From the NCBI GenBank assembly GCA_022601215.1, contig JAHZIZ010000332.1:1-5206 (forward strand): DNA of 5,206 nucleotides, read 5' to 3'. The stretch comes from Bacteroidota bacterium (lineage in GTDB: Bacteria > Bacteroidota > Bacteroidia > Flavobacteriales > Flavobacteriaceae). This document shows, piece after piece, positions 1 to 5,206 of this stretch. The translations under genes and the position numbers were made by a program. Under the pieces are notes generated by a model. That model was given only the letters and a program-made list of their open reading frames with translations, was not told the origin of the DNA and did no database searches. How positions within the stretch are numbered: the first letter of the stretch is position 1; the number at the start of each line of letters is the position of its first letter.

Positions 1-841
1 CAATGACACCTTTTCCTAAAGTTAAAAGGGTGATTGGAAAGGAGATTTGTTCTAAGGCTTCTAATAGTAATTGACCGCCTTTTCGTTCTACACTTAGGGC
101 AGCAGCAACAAAAAGCAACACTTTCTCACTTTTAGAAATACCAAAACGACCGCGTAAGGAAGCTGCCTGCGGTTGAAACACTTGTAAATCAATACCATTA
201 GCAATGGTAGTAAAAGATTGGATTTGTTTAAAAACTTTACTGGTTTGAGCAGCTGTCAACAGCCATTTGGATGGGCTAACTATCGCCCCTTTATTTATCT
301 TGGAAATCCCTTCCACCTTTATTTTTTGGACAACGGTATCTAACTGTTTTGCTGAAATATACTTTTCATGATCCCCTTGATAATGAAATAAACCCAAAAA
401 TGGATTCATGTCATGTAGTGTCCATACAATTGGTTTTCTACATTCAGAAAAAAAAGTTTCATAAGAAAGCATACCAGTTACCATATGGAGATTAACCACA
501 TCTGACTGCAACAACAGGGGATGTTTATCAATACTAAAGTTACTATAAGGCGAAGAGACCATTTCTACGTCCCATTCGGTTTGCATATCGGCCACCTGCC
601 TTTCTAAATTACGACTTACTATTGAAAATATTCGCTTGAGTTTACCCATTACTCGCTGTACTAGCGAAGGTTTTTTATAGGCAAAAAACGTGTCTTCTAT
701 AAGCTTTCCATCAAAATCAATAGTGAGATTTTTTGACACATAGTCCGAAGCAACGCCAGCTGCTCGCAGCGCGTGATGCAATCTAAGGGCAGCGATGCCA
801 GCTCCGCCTTTGGATGAAGATGTTACATGTACTATTTTCAC
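1..841 (-). CDS. GT4 (group 1) glycosyltransferase, 3' end beyond the window
   Basis: Predicted cytosolic or membrane-peripheral retaining glycosyltransferase that moves a sugar from a nucleotide-sugar donor onto a growing surface glycan. 280 residues are visible and the frame stays open to the window edge. The N-terminus MKIVHVTSSSKGGAGIAALR, followed by LHHAL, is the acceptor-side GGAGIAALRLH signature of a GT4 group common in Bacteroidota. WTLHDMNPF (residues 140-148), SPSKWL (189-194), NGID (215-218) and RKGGQLLLEAL (253-263) follow in the usual order. The donor-binding EX7E region would lie past the edge. The start is GTG at 841-839. It is chosen because the conserved N-terminus begins exactly there and because it overlaps the upstream stop codon as GTGA, which suggests translational coupling. 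A cysteine cluster often seen after the HDM motif in relatives is absent. Donor and acceptor sugars cannot be told from the sequence. Confidence 0.9.
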   Translation of the reverse strand, partial: MKIVHVTSSSKGGAGIAALRLHHALRAAGVASDYVSKNLTIDFDGKLIEDTFFAYKKPSLVQRVMGKLKRIFSIVSRNLERQVADMQTEWDVEMVSSPYSNFSIDKHPLLLQSDVVNLHMVTGMLSYETFFSECRKPIVWTLHDMNPFLGLFHYQGDHEKYISAKQLDTVVQKIKVEGISKINKGAIVSPSKWLLTAAQTSKVFKQIQSFTTIANGIDLQVFQPQAASLRGRFGISKSEKVLLFVAAALSVERKGGQLLLEALEQISFPITLLTLGKGVI

Positions 842-1593
842 AGTTTCTTCTCGATTACTTGATGATATAACTTCCTTGAAAACTCTCTAAAATAACGCTT
901 AAAATGAGCATATGGATATCCGTGTATTACATAATCCAAAGTCACTTCATACAACTTGTTTATCAAACTCCTTTTTGTTTCATTGGTTGATTTTACCTGC
1001 CAAGAATGGTCCCATAGGTGTACGGCATAACTGTGAGCTGTGATATAACTTTTATAGTCTTTCTCCCGCTCCTCATAAGGTAGAGCATAAAAATACTCAG
1101 GCTCAAGGAGGGTTTCATTTTCCTTCAAGTTATCAATTTGCATTAGTGGAGCAAACGCATGAGTAATAACAGGCAGCGAATAAGGGTTAAAGACCGTGAT
1201 ATCATAAAACGCTTTCATCTCTTTAAAAAACCTATGATTGGCAACGCCTCCAAACAAGCCATAAGCGGCTCTTTCTGGCACTTCAAAACCACTAAAAAAA
1301 TCTAATTTCAATAATGGATCCAAGGCTTTTACCAAAAGCATATCTAGATCCATATAAATCCCTCCATACTTTGTTAGCGCCTCTACTCTGATTACATCGG
1401 CGACAAAGGCATATTTTCTCTTTCTGTAGGCGTCTTTATAAAACTTATTCTGAAGGAACTTACTATTACTTTCATTCCATTCTTTCAACTCATAATCTGG
1501 GCAATGCTTTTTCCAACTTTCAATGCATTGCTTTGCCACCTCACTCTTTTCGTTAGGGCCAAACCAGCAATAATGAATTATTTTGGGGATCAT
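838..1593 (-). CDS. GT32-like DXD sugar transferase (capsular polysaccharide / OCH1-type)
   Basis: Predicted glycosyltransferase of the DXD-containing sugar-binding group (Gly_transf_sug, GT32-like), using a nucleotide sugar and a divalent metal to extend a surface glycan. The N-terminus IPKIIHYCWFG (residues 2-12) is the family hallmark. CIESWKKHCPDYELKEWN (23-40) and a region rich in conserved positions, FVADVIRVEALTKYGGIYMD (63-82), follow. The metal-binding DLD is at residues 82-84. A late HLWDHSW motif (192-198) matches the H-x-x-x-S-W element of the family. The length of 251 aa is normal, and no signal peptide or membrane segment is seen. The start lies 4 nt after the upstream stop. The GGGA preceding it is too close to act as a standard ribosome binding site, so coupled initiation is likely. 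The stop overlaps the next start. The linkage and sugar specificity are unknown. Confidence 0.9.
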   Translation of the reverse strand: MIPKIIHYCWFGPNEKSEVAKQCIESWKKHCPDYELKEWNESNSKFLQNKFYKDAYRKRKYAFVADVIRVEALTKYGGIYMDLDMLLVKALDPLLKLDFFSGFEVPERAAYGLFGGVANHRFFKEMKAFYDITVFNPYSLPVITHAFAPLMQIDNLKENETLLEPEYFYALPYEEREKDYKSYITAHSYAVHLWDHSWQVKSTNETKRSLINKLYEVTLDYVIHGYPYAHFKRYFREFSRKLYHQVIEKKL

Positions 1594-1597
1594 TTCC

Positions 1598-2425
1598 CTA
1601 TAAATCTTTAGTTGTTTTTCCTTTAGTAAGTAGCAAGAGTAAACGCAGCCAGAGTGAATTCAGTTTTCTTGTAACACCAGATGATTCCATCGCCTTTAAA
1701 GCTTTAAAACGATTGCTTTTTAGCAATTGAAATTCTTGATAATCTTTGTTTAGAAATCCGTAGTCTTTAGCCAGTATTTCTCGTCGCTCTTTCTTACGTA
1801 TAAGCGTTCCATCTGCCGTAGCGCTCATACCATCCAAGTAATATGTTGTAAAAACTTCTTCGACACTTTTGTACGTCGCTCCGTGTTTTACTGTGGCATC
1901 TAAAAAGAACTTCCAATCCGATACAATTTTATAAGCGGTACTATATAAGCCCACAGAATCAAACAAAGACTTCTTAATAAGGGTCGATTGGTGAGCAAAA
2001 GTATCGGTATAAAGAAAGTCCAAAGTAAAGTCAGCTGGATGATGTTTAACCTTACTCACACCATTAAGCTTCGTTTCTATACTAAAGGCAATAATCGATG
2101 CCCCATGCATTTTTGATAGTTGATCTTTGAGGCTTAAGTCCGAATAAAAATGATCTCCGCTATTCAGAAACAGCAAATACTCACCGGAAGCTTTTTGAAT
2201 TCCCTTATTCATAGCATCATAAACTCCTTGATCCGGTTCACTTTTCCAATAATCGATACTCGTGCTAAAAGATTCTATTAACTCCATACTGCCATCGGTA
2301 GATCCGCCATCAATCACAATATACTCCAAGCCATTAGTAATACCCTGTGCCTGAACACTTTTTAATGTGCGTTCCAGACCTTGAACATTATTGTAATTAA
2401 TCGTAATTATGGTAAGTTTGACCAT
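1598..2425 (-). CDS. GT2 family glycosyltransferase (WfgS/WcaE-like), 275 aa
   Basis: Predicted inverting GT-A fold glycosyltransferase acting at the cytosolic membrane face on a lipid-linked glycan. Motifs occur in order: LTIITINYNN (residues 4-13), the nucleotide-binding stretch VIDGGSTDGS (37-46), EPDQGVYDAMNKGI (63-76) and the metal-binding DXD equivalent LNSGD (87-91). Then come HQSTLIKKSLFDSVGLY (145-161) and SDWKFFL (169-175), the latter carrying the probable catalytic acidic residue D170. This is the pattern of the GT2 group that includes WfgS and colanic acid WcaE. NSGD instead of DXD is common there. The C-terminus has a short basic and leucine-rich stretch (residues 253-268) that may anchor it to the membrane. 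It is the first gene of the left minus-strand block, faces the sulfotransferase gene, and has no visible Shine-Dalgarno sequence. It resembles the 282 aa GT2 enzyme of this window, especially in the first 95 residues. Confidence 0.92.
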   Translation of the reverse strand: MVKLTIITINYNNVQGLERTLKSVQAQGITNGLEYIVIDGGSTDGSMELIESFSTSIDYWKSEPDQGVYDAMNKGIQKASGEYLLFLNSGDHFYSDLSLKDQLSKMHGASIIAFSIETKLNGVSKVKHHPADFTLDFLYTDTFAHQSTLIKKSLFDSVGLYSTAYKIVSDWKFFLDATVKHGATYKSVEEVFTTYYLDGMSATADGTLIRKKERREILAKDYGFLNKDYQEFQLLKSNRFKALKAMESSGVTRKLNSLWLRLLLLLTKGKTTKDL

Positions 2426-2543
2426 AAATAAAAGCGGCTTGGTTTTTTATCCTATTTTTGAAGTATAGAAAGGTAAACTTACTATTTTTCGTCCAACTAG
2501 TCTGCCTTTACCTCCTCAAAAATTAAAGAGCGAAGCAAGTCCT
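2426..2543. promoter_or_regulatory. Divergent intergenic region, 118 nt
   Basis: This is the only intergenic stretch of any size in the window. It separates the divergently oriented 275 aa GT2 gene (minus strand) and sulfotransferase gene (plus strand), so it should hold a plus-strand promoter and possibly a minus-strand one. It is AT-rich. An eight-base direct repeat, CTATTTTT, occurs at 2452-2459 and 2482-2489. On the minus strand the nearest candidate is TAAGTTTA (2481 to 2474), with a TTG only 12 nt upstream, which is a poor spacing. I therefore see no good promoter for the left minus-strand block. No terminator hairpin with a T tract is visible. Confidence 0.5.
2457..2490 (+). promoter_or_regulatory. 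Possible Bacteroidota-type promoter for the sulfotransferase gene
   Basis: TTTG at 2457-2460 could serve as the -33 element and TATTTTTC at 2483-2490 as the -7 element. The latter matches the Bacteroidota consensus TAnnTTTG at all but the last base. The spacing of 22 nt is within the range accepted for this promoter class. Transcription would begin near 2496 and leave a leader of about 45-50 nt. An exact TAnnTTTG match, TATTTTTG, sits at 2453-2460 but has no TTG at suitable distance. In such AT-rich DNA either match could be chance. Confidence 0.3.
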
Positions 2544-3218
2544 ATGATTTCCAAACAAAGAAAATTCATTTTTGTCCACAACTTTAAAACGGGTGGCACA
2601 AGTATTGAAAAGAAGCTAGGCCACTTCAACCATTTGATAAACGATGTTCAGGATCACAGAACGATCAAAGATTTTGAAACGCTTACTGAGCAAACAAGAT
2701 TTCTAAAATTGAGCGCATACGCTTTGCTTAAGAAAGGGAAACCACAGACTGCCTTTCAGAATTTAAAACAGGCCTTTTTTCCTGTACTTACTAAGGCTCA
2801 ATACGAATCCTATTATAAATTCACTTTTGTAAGAAACCCTTGGGCTCGAGTGTATTCTTGGTATGCCAATATTATGAAAGATCCAACCATGCGCACAGCG
2901 TACCGCATTACAGACGACAATTTATCATACGAAGCCTTCCTGAAAGAGAAAATAGACCATAAACGCTTTTCTCAATGGCATTTTATCACAAACAAAGCTG
3001 GAGAAGTTCCCATGGATTTTATAGGTCGCTTTGAAAACTTACAAGAAGATTTTAATATAGTCTGTGAACATTTGAAGATAGAAGATAGTGGGCTACCAAG
3101 ACTGCTTCATCGAAGCTATAGTCCTTACACCGAAAATTATACAGATTCCACTAAAGATCTGATTTACCAGCTTTATCGAAAAGAAATTGATTACTTTGAG
3201 TATGAATTTGACCAATAA
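2544..3218 (+). CDS. Sulfotransferase family 2-like carbohydrate sulfotransferase
   Basis: Predicted to transfer a sulfonate group from PAPS to a hydroxyl of a sugar. The 5'-phosphosulfate-binding loop is KTGGTS (residues 15-20), within KFIFVHNFKTGGTSIE (7-22). The 3'-phosphate-binding motif is FVRNPWARVYSWY (95-107), with R97 and S105 in the expected places. Further family features are DHR (37-39), DFIGRFENLQEDF (158-170) and the C-terminal SYSPYTENYT (191-200) followed by IDYFEYEF (215-222). All match the bacterial and carbohydrate branch of this fold (Sulfotransfer_2). The length of 224 aa is near the usual lower end and appears complete. The conserved beta-strand starts seven residues after the chosen ATG. 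An in-frame stop at 2466-2468 limits upstream extension. It is the only plus-strand gene, nested among glycosyltransferases, which supports a glycan substrate over a small molecule or protein. The acceptor sugar is unknown. Confidence 0.9.
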   Translation: MISKQRKFIFVHNFKTGGTSIEKKLGHFNHLINDVQDHRTIKDFETLTEQTRFLKLSAYALLKKGKPQTAFQNLKQAFFPVLTKAQYESYYKFTFVRNPWARVYSWYANIMKDPTMRTAYRITDDNLSYEAFLKEKIDHKRFSQWHFITNKAGEVPMDFIGRFENLQEDFNIVCEHLKIEDSGLPRLLHRSYSPYTENYTDSTKDLIYQLYRKEIDYFEYEFDQ

Positions 3219-3221
3219 GTC

Positions 3222-4070
3222 CTACTCTTCCACATACCTAGGCGTCCCAAAAAATCGATCTTGCCATTGGTAAAACCGATTTCTATTTTTTTTGTTTGAA
3301 GACAAAAATAACACCTTTCTATAGCCTTTTACCATAGCAATGACCATCTTTTTAGACAATGGTAGCTTCTTCTGATTCTTTGCAACAGATTCATTCGCTT
3401 GCGTTATGTATTTCTTAGTGTTTTCGGACTGTTGTCCATCTCGTTTTCTGAAAGCAGAAAATTGAGATTTGGAAAAATACAAACTATCATGAGCAAAAAA
3501 ACGCATCCACAAATCGAAATCCGACGCCAATGAAAATGACAAATCCATCGTTCCTCCTGCTTTTTCCCATAAACTCCTTCGCCAAACACAAGATTCCTGC
3601 TGAATAAATGAGAAACCACGTTGGTGATTATGAAGATAGAAGAAATACGGAGAAAACACCTTGGCATCTTGCCCTTGCCAAGTTACTTCACTTTGCTCAT
3701 TAATAATCGTGGGATACCACATCACCCAATTGACATTAGGGTTTTTAGAAAAGATAGAGGCAATAGTAAACAAGGACTTCTCAGCAAAAACATCATCGCT
3801 ATTAATCCAACACATTACATCTCCAGTGGCTTGGGCAAACCCCTTATTAATAGCATCGTACATACCGCTATCTGATTCACTTAGATAATAGGAAAGTTGA
3901 TCTTTGTACTTTTCAATAATCACTTGAGAGCCATCGGTACTTCCTCCATCGACAATAATGTACTCTAAATTGGGATATCCTTGTTCCAGTACCGACTTGA
4001 TAGTTTGCTCAATAAATGTCGCCTGATTATAATTGGGGGTAACTACCGATATCTTTGGATATTCATTCAT
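3222..4070 (-). CDS. GT2 family glycosyltransferase (WfgS-like), 282 aa
   Basis: Predicted inverting GT-A glycosyltransferase for surface glycan assembly. Motifs in order: ISVVTPNYNQ (residues 7-16), IIVDGGSTDGS (38-48) for nucleotide binding, ESDSGMYDAINKGF (65-78) and metal-binding INSDD (89-93). Next are QQESCVWRRSLWEKAGG (157-173), SDFDLWMRF (183-191) with a likely catalytic acidic pair, and FRKRDGQQS (207-215), the FR-x-H-x-x-Q-x-S type motif of this group. The last 50 residues are strongly basic (KKLPLSKK, SSNKKNRNR) and could bind the acidic membrane surface. The gene starts 11 nt after the stop of the 326 aa GT2 gene and has no clear Shine-Dalgarno sequence. It is probably in one operon with that gene. 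Its stop is 3 nt from the converging sulfotransferase stop, which leaves no room for a terminator between them. Confidence 0.93.
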   Translation of the reverse strand: MNEYPKISVVTPNYNQATFIEQTIKSVLEQGYPNLEYIIVDGGSTDGSQVIIEKYKDQLSYYLSESDSGMYDAINKGFAQATGDVMCWINSDDVFAEKSLFTIASIFSKNPNVNWVMWYPTIINEQSEVTWQGQDAKVFSPYFFYLHNHQRGFSFIQQESCVWRRSLWEKAGGTMDLSFSLASDFDLWMRFFAHDSLYFSKSQFSAFRKRDGQQSENTKKYITQANESVAKNQKKLPLSKKMVIAMVKGYRKVLFLSSNKKNRNRFYQWQDRFFGTPRYVEE

Positions 4071-4081
4071 TTTAAAAAGAC

Positions 4082-5062
4082 TTACAAGTTATGATATCGA
4101 ATGTAATAGGAATACACATCTCGATATACGTGATCCACGGCAAATCTTTTCACATCTGGATACAGTCGTTGAATCTCCTTCTTAATGGCAATCTTTTCTT
4201 TAGATTGAAATAAACTTGCCCAAAGAAGATCAGAAAACAACTTTACAGTTTTTCGTTTTTTTGCTCTAGTCGGTTGCGCTAAATCTGCAATAACCAAATC
4301 ATAAACATCTAAATACTTGTTACAAATTTCAAATCCTTCAAAAAGCTTTTCAAGATGTTCTTTTGTCAATCTATTTTGAGGCATATAATGTTGAAAGATG
4401 AGTCGGTCATCATACCATAATTTAGTTTTGGCAAGGAGATACCATTTACAAACTTCAGAATCACCACCCGACATCAATTTTTTTCCCATTCGATCCGAAC
4501 AAAAGAACTCAAACCCAAGGTCCAAACACTTCAGTAACACCGCTTTCTGAATCATAAAACCCGCACCCCACACATATCCTCTACCAGAGATATCACCGCT
4601 TTCCGTGGCCTGTACGCCACAGGCAAAACTTCCTTGATAGGTAGTAAACCAATAGGGTAACTCACCATCGGTTACTGCAGCACCACGTCCACCCAGCACT
4701 CCAATTTCCGGATGCTCATTCATTATTGCATAGGCAGTATCTAGATAATTTGGCGCTAGCCAATTATCGTCATCGCAGTACAACACATAGTCATATTGCG
4801 CTTCTCGAAGTCCTTTGATCCGAGCATATGATAGTCCTGGAGTGGTTTCTTCAATTACTTTAAAGCTTGCATCTACCTTAGAAGCATTATAAAGTTGTGC
4901 AGCCAAAGACACTGTCCCATCGGTACATTTATTATCTACTAAAATAATCTCCCATGGAAAACTACTGTTTCGTTCCTGTTTGAGCAAATGAGATAAGGTA
5001 GCCTCAATGCGAGGCTCGCTATTGTAACAGCAGATAATAATTGATACTCCTTTGGTACTCAT
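4082..5062 (-). CDS. GT2 family glycosyltransferase, 326 aa
   Basis: Predicted GT-A glycosyltransferase of a type frequent in Bacteroidota polysaccharide loci. The N-terminus VSIIICCYNS (residues 6-15) leads to EIILVDNKCTDGT (38-50), where the nucleotide-sugar binds. PGLSYARIKGL (75-85) and the metal-binding YCDDDNWL (95-102) follow. VLGGRGA (122-128), PYWF (136-139), GRGYVWGAGF (160-169), SGGDSEVC (198-205) with the likely catalytic D201/E203, and HYMPQNRLT (225-233) complete the pattern. The last 90 residues are helical-looking and charged, with no membrane segment. It differs clearly from the other two GT2 enzymes here (DNKCTDG instead of DGGSTDG), so it likely makes a different linkage. 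Its ATG overlaps the stop of the preceding gene as ATGA, which indicates translational coupling. Donor and acceptor are not predictable. Confidence 0.93.
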   Translation of the reverse strand: MSTKGVSIIICCYNSEPRIEATLSHLLKQERNSSFPWEIILVDNKCTDGTVSLAAQLYNASKVDASFKVIEETTPGLSYARIKGLREAQYDYVLYCDDDNWLAPNYLDTAYAIMNEHPEIGVLGGRGAAVTDGELPYWFTTYQGSFACGVQATESGDISGRGYVWGAGFMIQKAVLLKCLDLGFEFFCSDRMGKKLMSGGDSEVCKWYLLAKTKLWYDDRLIFQHYMPQNRLTKEHLEKLFEGFEICNKYLDVYDLVIADLAQPTRAKKRKTVKLFSDLLWASLFQSKEKIAIKKEIQRLYPDVKRFAVDHVYRDVYSYYIRYHNL

Positions 5063-5206
5063 TTGGCAGTTTTACTTGAGGGTACAAACTTAGTCTTTAA
5101 ATGCTTTAATTTATGATTAAGACGCTTTAAAAAAAGGTAGCGCTTTTCATTAAAGGAATAGGTTTTCTTGAGGTGCTGATGGACTTCTTTTTTTTGTGCT
5201 GCTGAA
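5059..5206 (-). CDS. C-terminal tail of an unidentified protein, 5' end beyond the window
   Basis: The minus strand is open from the right edge to a TGA at 5061-5059, giving 48 residues. The reading ends in KFVPSSKTAK and contains KRYLFLKRLNHKLKHLK (residues 21-37), a very basic, probably helical tail. Two facts support it as real coding sequence: its stop overlaps the next start as ATGA, like other junctions in this cluster, and the other two minus-strand frames are not better candidates (one of them stops within 19 codons). By position it is most likely another polysaccharide biosynthesis protein such as a glycosyltransferase, but no diagnostic motif is visible and I do not assign a function. 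It carries an A8 run (positions 5195-5188 read on the minus strand). Confidence 0.65.
   Translation of the reverse strand, partial: SAAQKKEVHQHLKKTYSFNEKRYLFLKRLNHKLKHLKTKFVPSSKTAK

Noticed and set aside
2471..2513. Inverted repeat AGGTAAA (2471-2477) / TTTACCT (2507-2513) in the divergent region, as a possible operator or terminator stem
   Set aside because: The arms are only 7 bp with 29 nt between them, the stem is AT-rich and no T tract follows. A match of this size in about 118 nt is expected by chance fairly often.
2500..2520. Strong Shine-Dalgarno-like GAGGAGG on the minus strand upstream of the 275 aa GT2 gene
   Set aside because: No start codon follows at a usable distance. The nearest TTG, 15 nt on, meets a stop after three more codons, and the real start is about 85 nt downstream.
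3404..3888. Several open frames of 75-87 codons on both strands inside the 282 aa GT2 gene
   Set aside because: They lie wholly within a gene with intact GT2 motifs. Their translations show no recognisable motif and they have no start context, so they are overlaps by chance.
5188..5195. Eight-A run (minus strand) in the right-edge gene, and a similar A8 at 3286-3293 in the 282 aa GT2 gene, as phase-variation tracts
   Set aside because: The runs are short, encode lysines in AT-rich DNA near the C-termini, and the frames are intact. Slippage there would have little effect on the catalytic domain.
1..5206. Mobile element, CRISPR array, RNA gene or an unknown defence-type system
   Set aside because: I found no terminal repeats, transposase motifs, spaced direct repeats, tRNA-like folds or effector-type domains. 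Every sizeable stretch is accounted for by glycan biosynthesis genes.

Overview
The window reads as part of a surface-polysaccharide locus, most likely from a member of the Bacteroidota, and plausibly a marine flavobacterium. The evidence is AT-rich DNA, start codons without clear Shine-Dalgarno sequences, a possible Bacteroidota-type promoter (TTTG, 22 nt, then a near TAnnTTTG box) and protein family variants typical of that phylum. The taxon is an inference from style, not from a marker gene.

The layout is simple and almost fully coding. On the minus strand, reading from the right edge: the C-terminal tail of an unidentified gene (5206 to 5059), a GT2 glycosyltransferase of 326 aa (5062 to 4082), a second GT2 glycosyltransferase of 282 aa (4070 to 3222), then a gap. 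After the gap come a third GT2 enzyme of 275 aa (2425 to 1598), a GT32-like DXD sugar transferase of 251 aa (1593 to 838), and a GT4 (group 1) glycosyltransferase. The GT4 gene starts with GTG at 841 and runs off the left edge. Junctions within each minus-strand block are very tight: an ATGA overlap, an 11 nt gap, a 4 nt gap and a GTGA overlap. This points to cotranscription and translational coupling.

In the middle, on the opposite strand, lies a PAPS-dependent sulfotransferase of 224 aa (2544 to 3218). Its stop codon is only 3 nt from the converging stop of the 282 aa GT2 gene. Its start faces the 275 aa GT2 gene across the only intergenic region, 118 nt long.

Together the genes fit stepwise assembly of an oligosaccharide repeat unit by at least five glycosyltransferases, with sulfation of one sugar. 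The product could be a sulfated capsule, exopolysaccharide or O-antigen-like glycan. No polymerase, flippase, export gene, nucleotide-sugar gene, mobile element, RNA gene or CRISPR array is visible. I see no convincing new system. The point most worth a second look is the inverted sulfotransferase gene nested inside an otherwise colinear glycosyltransferase operon.
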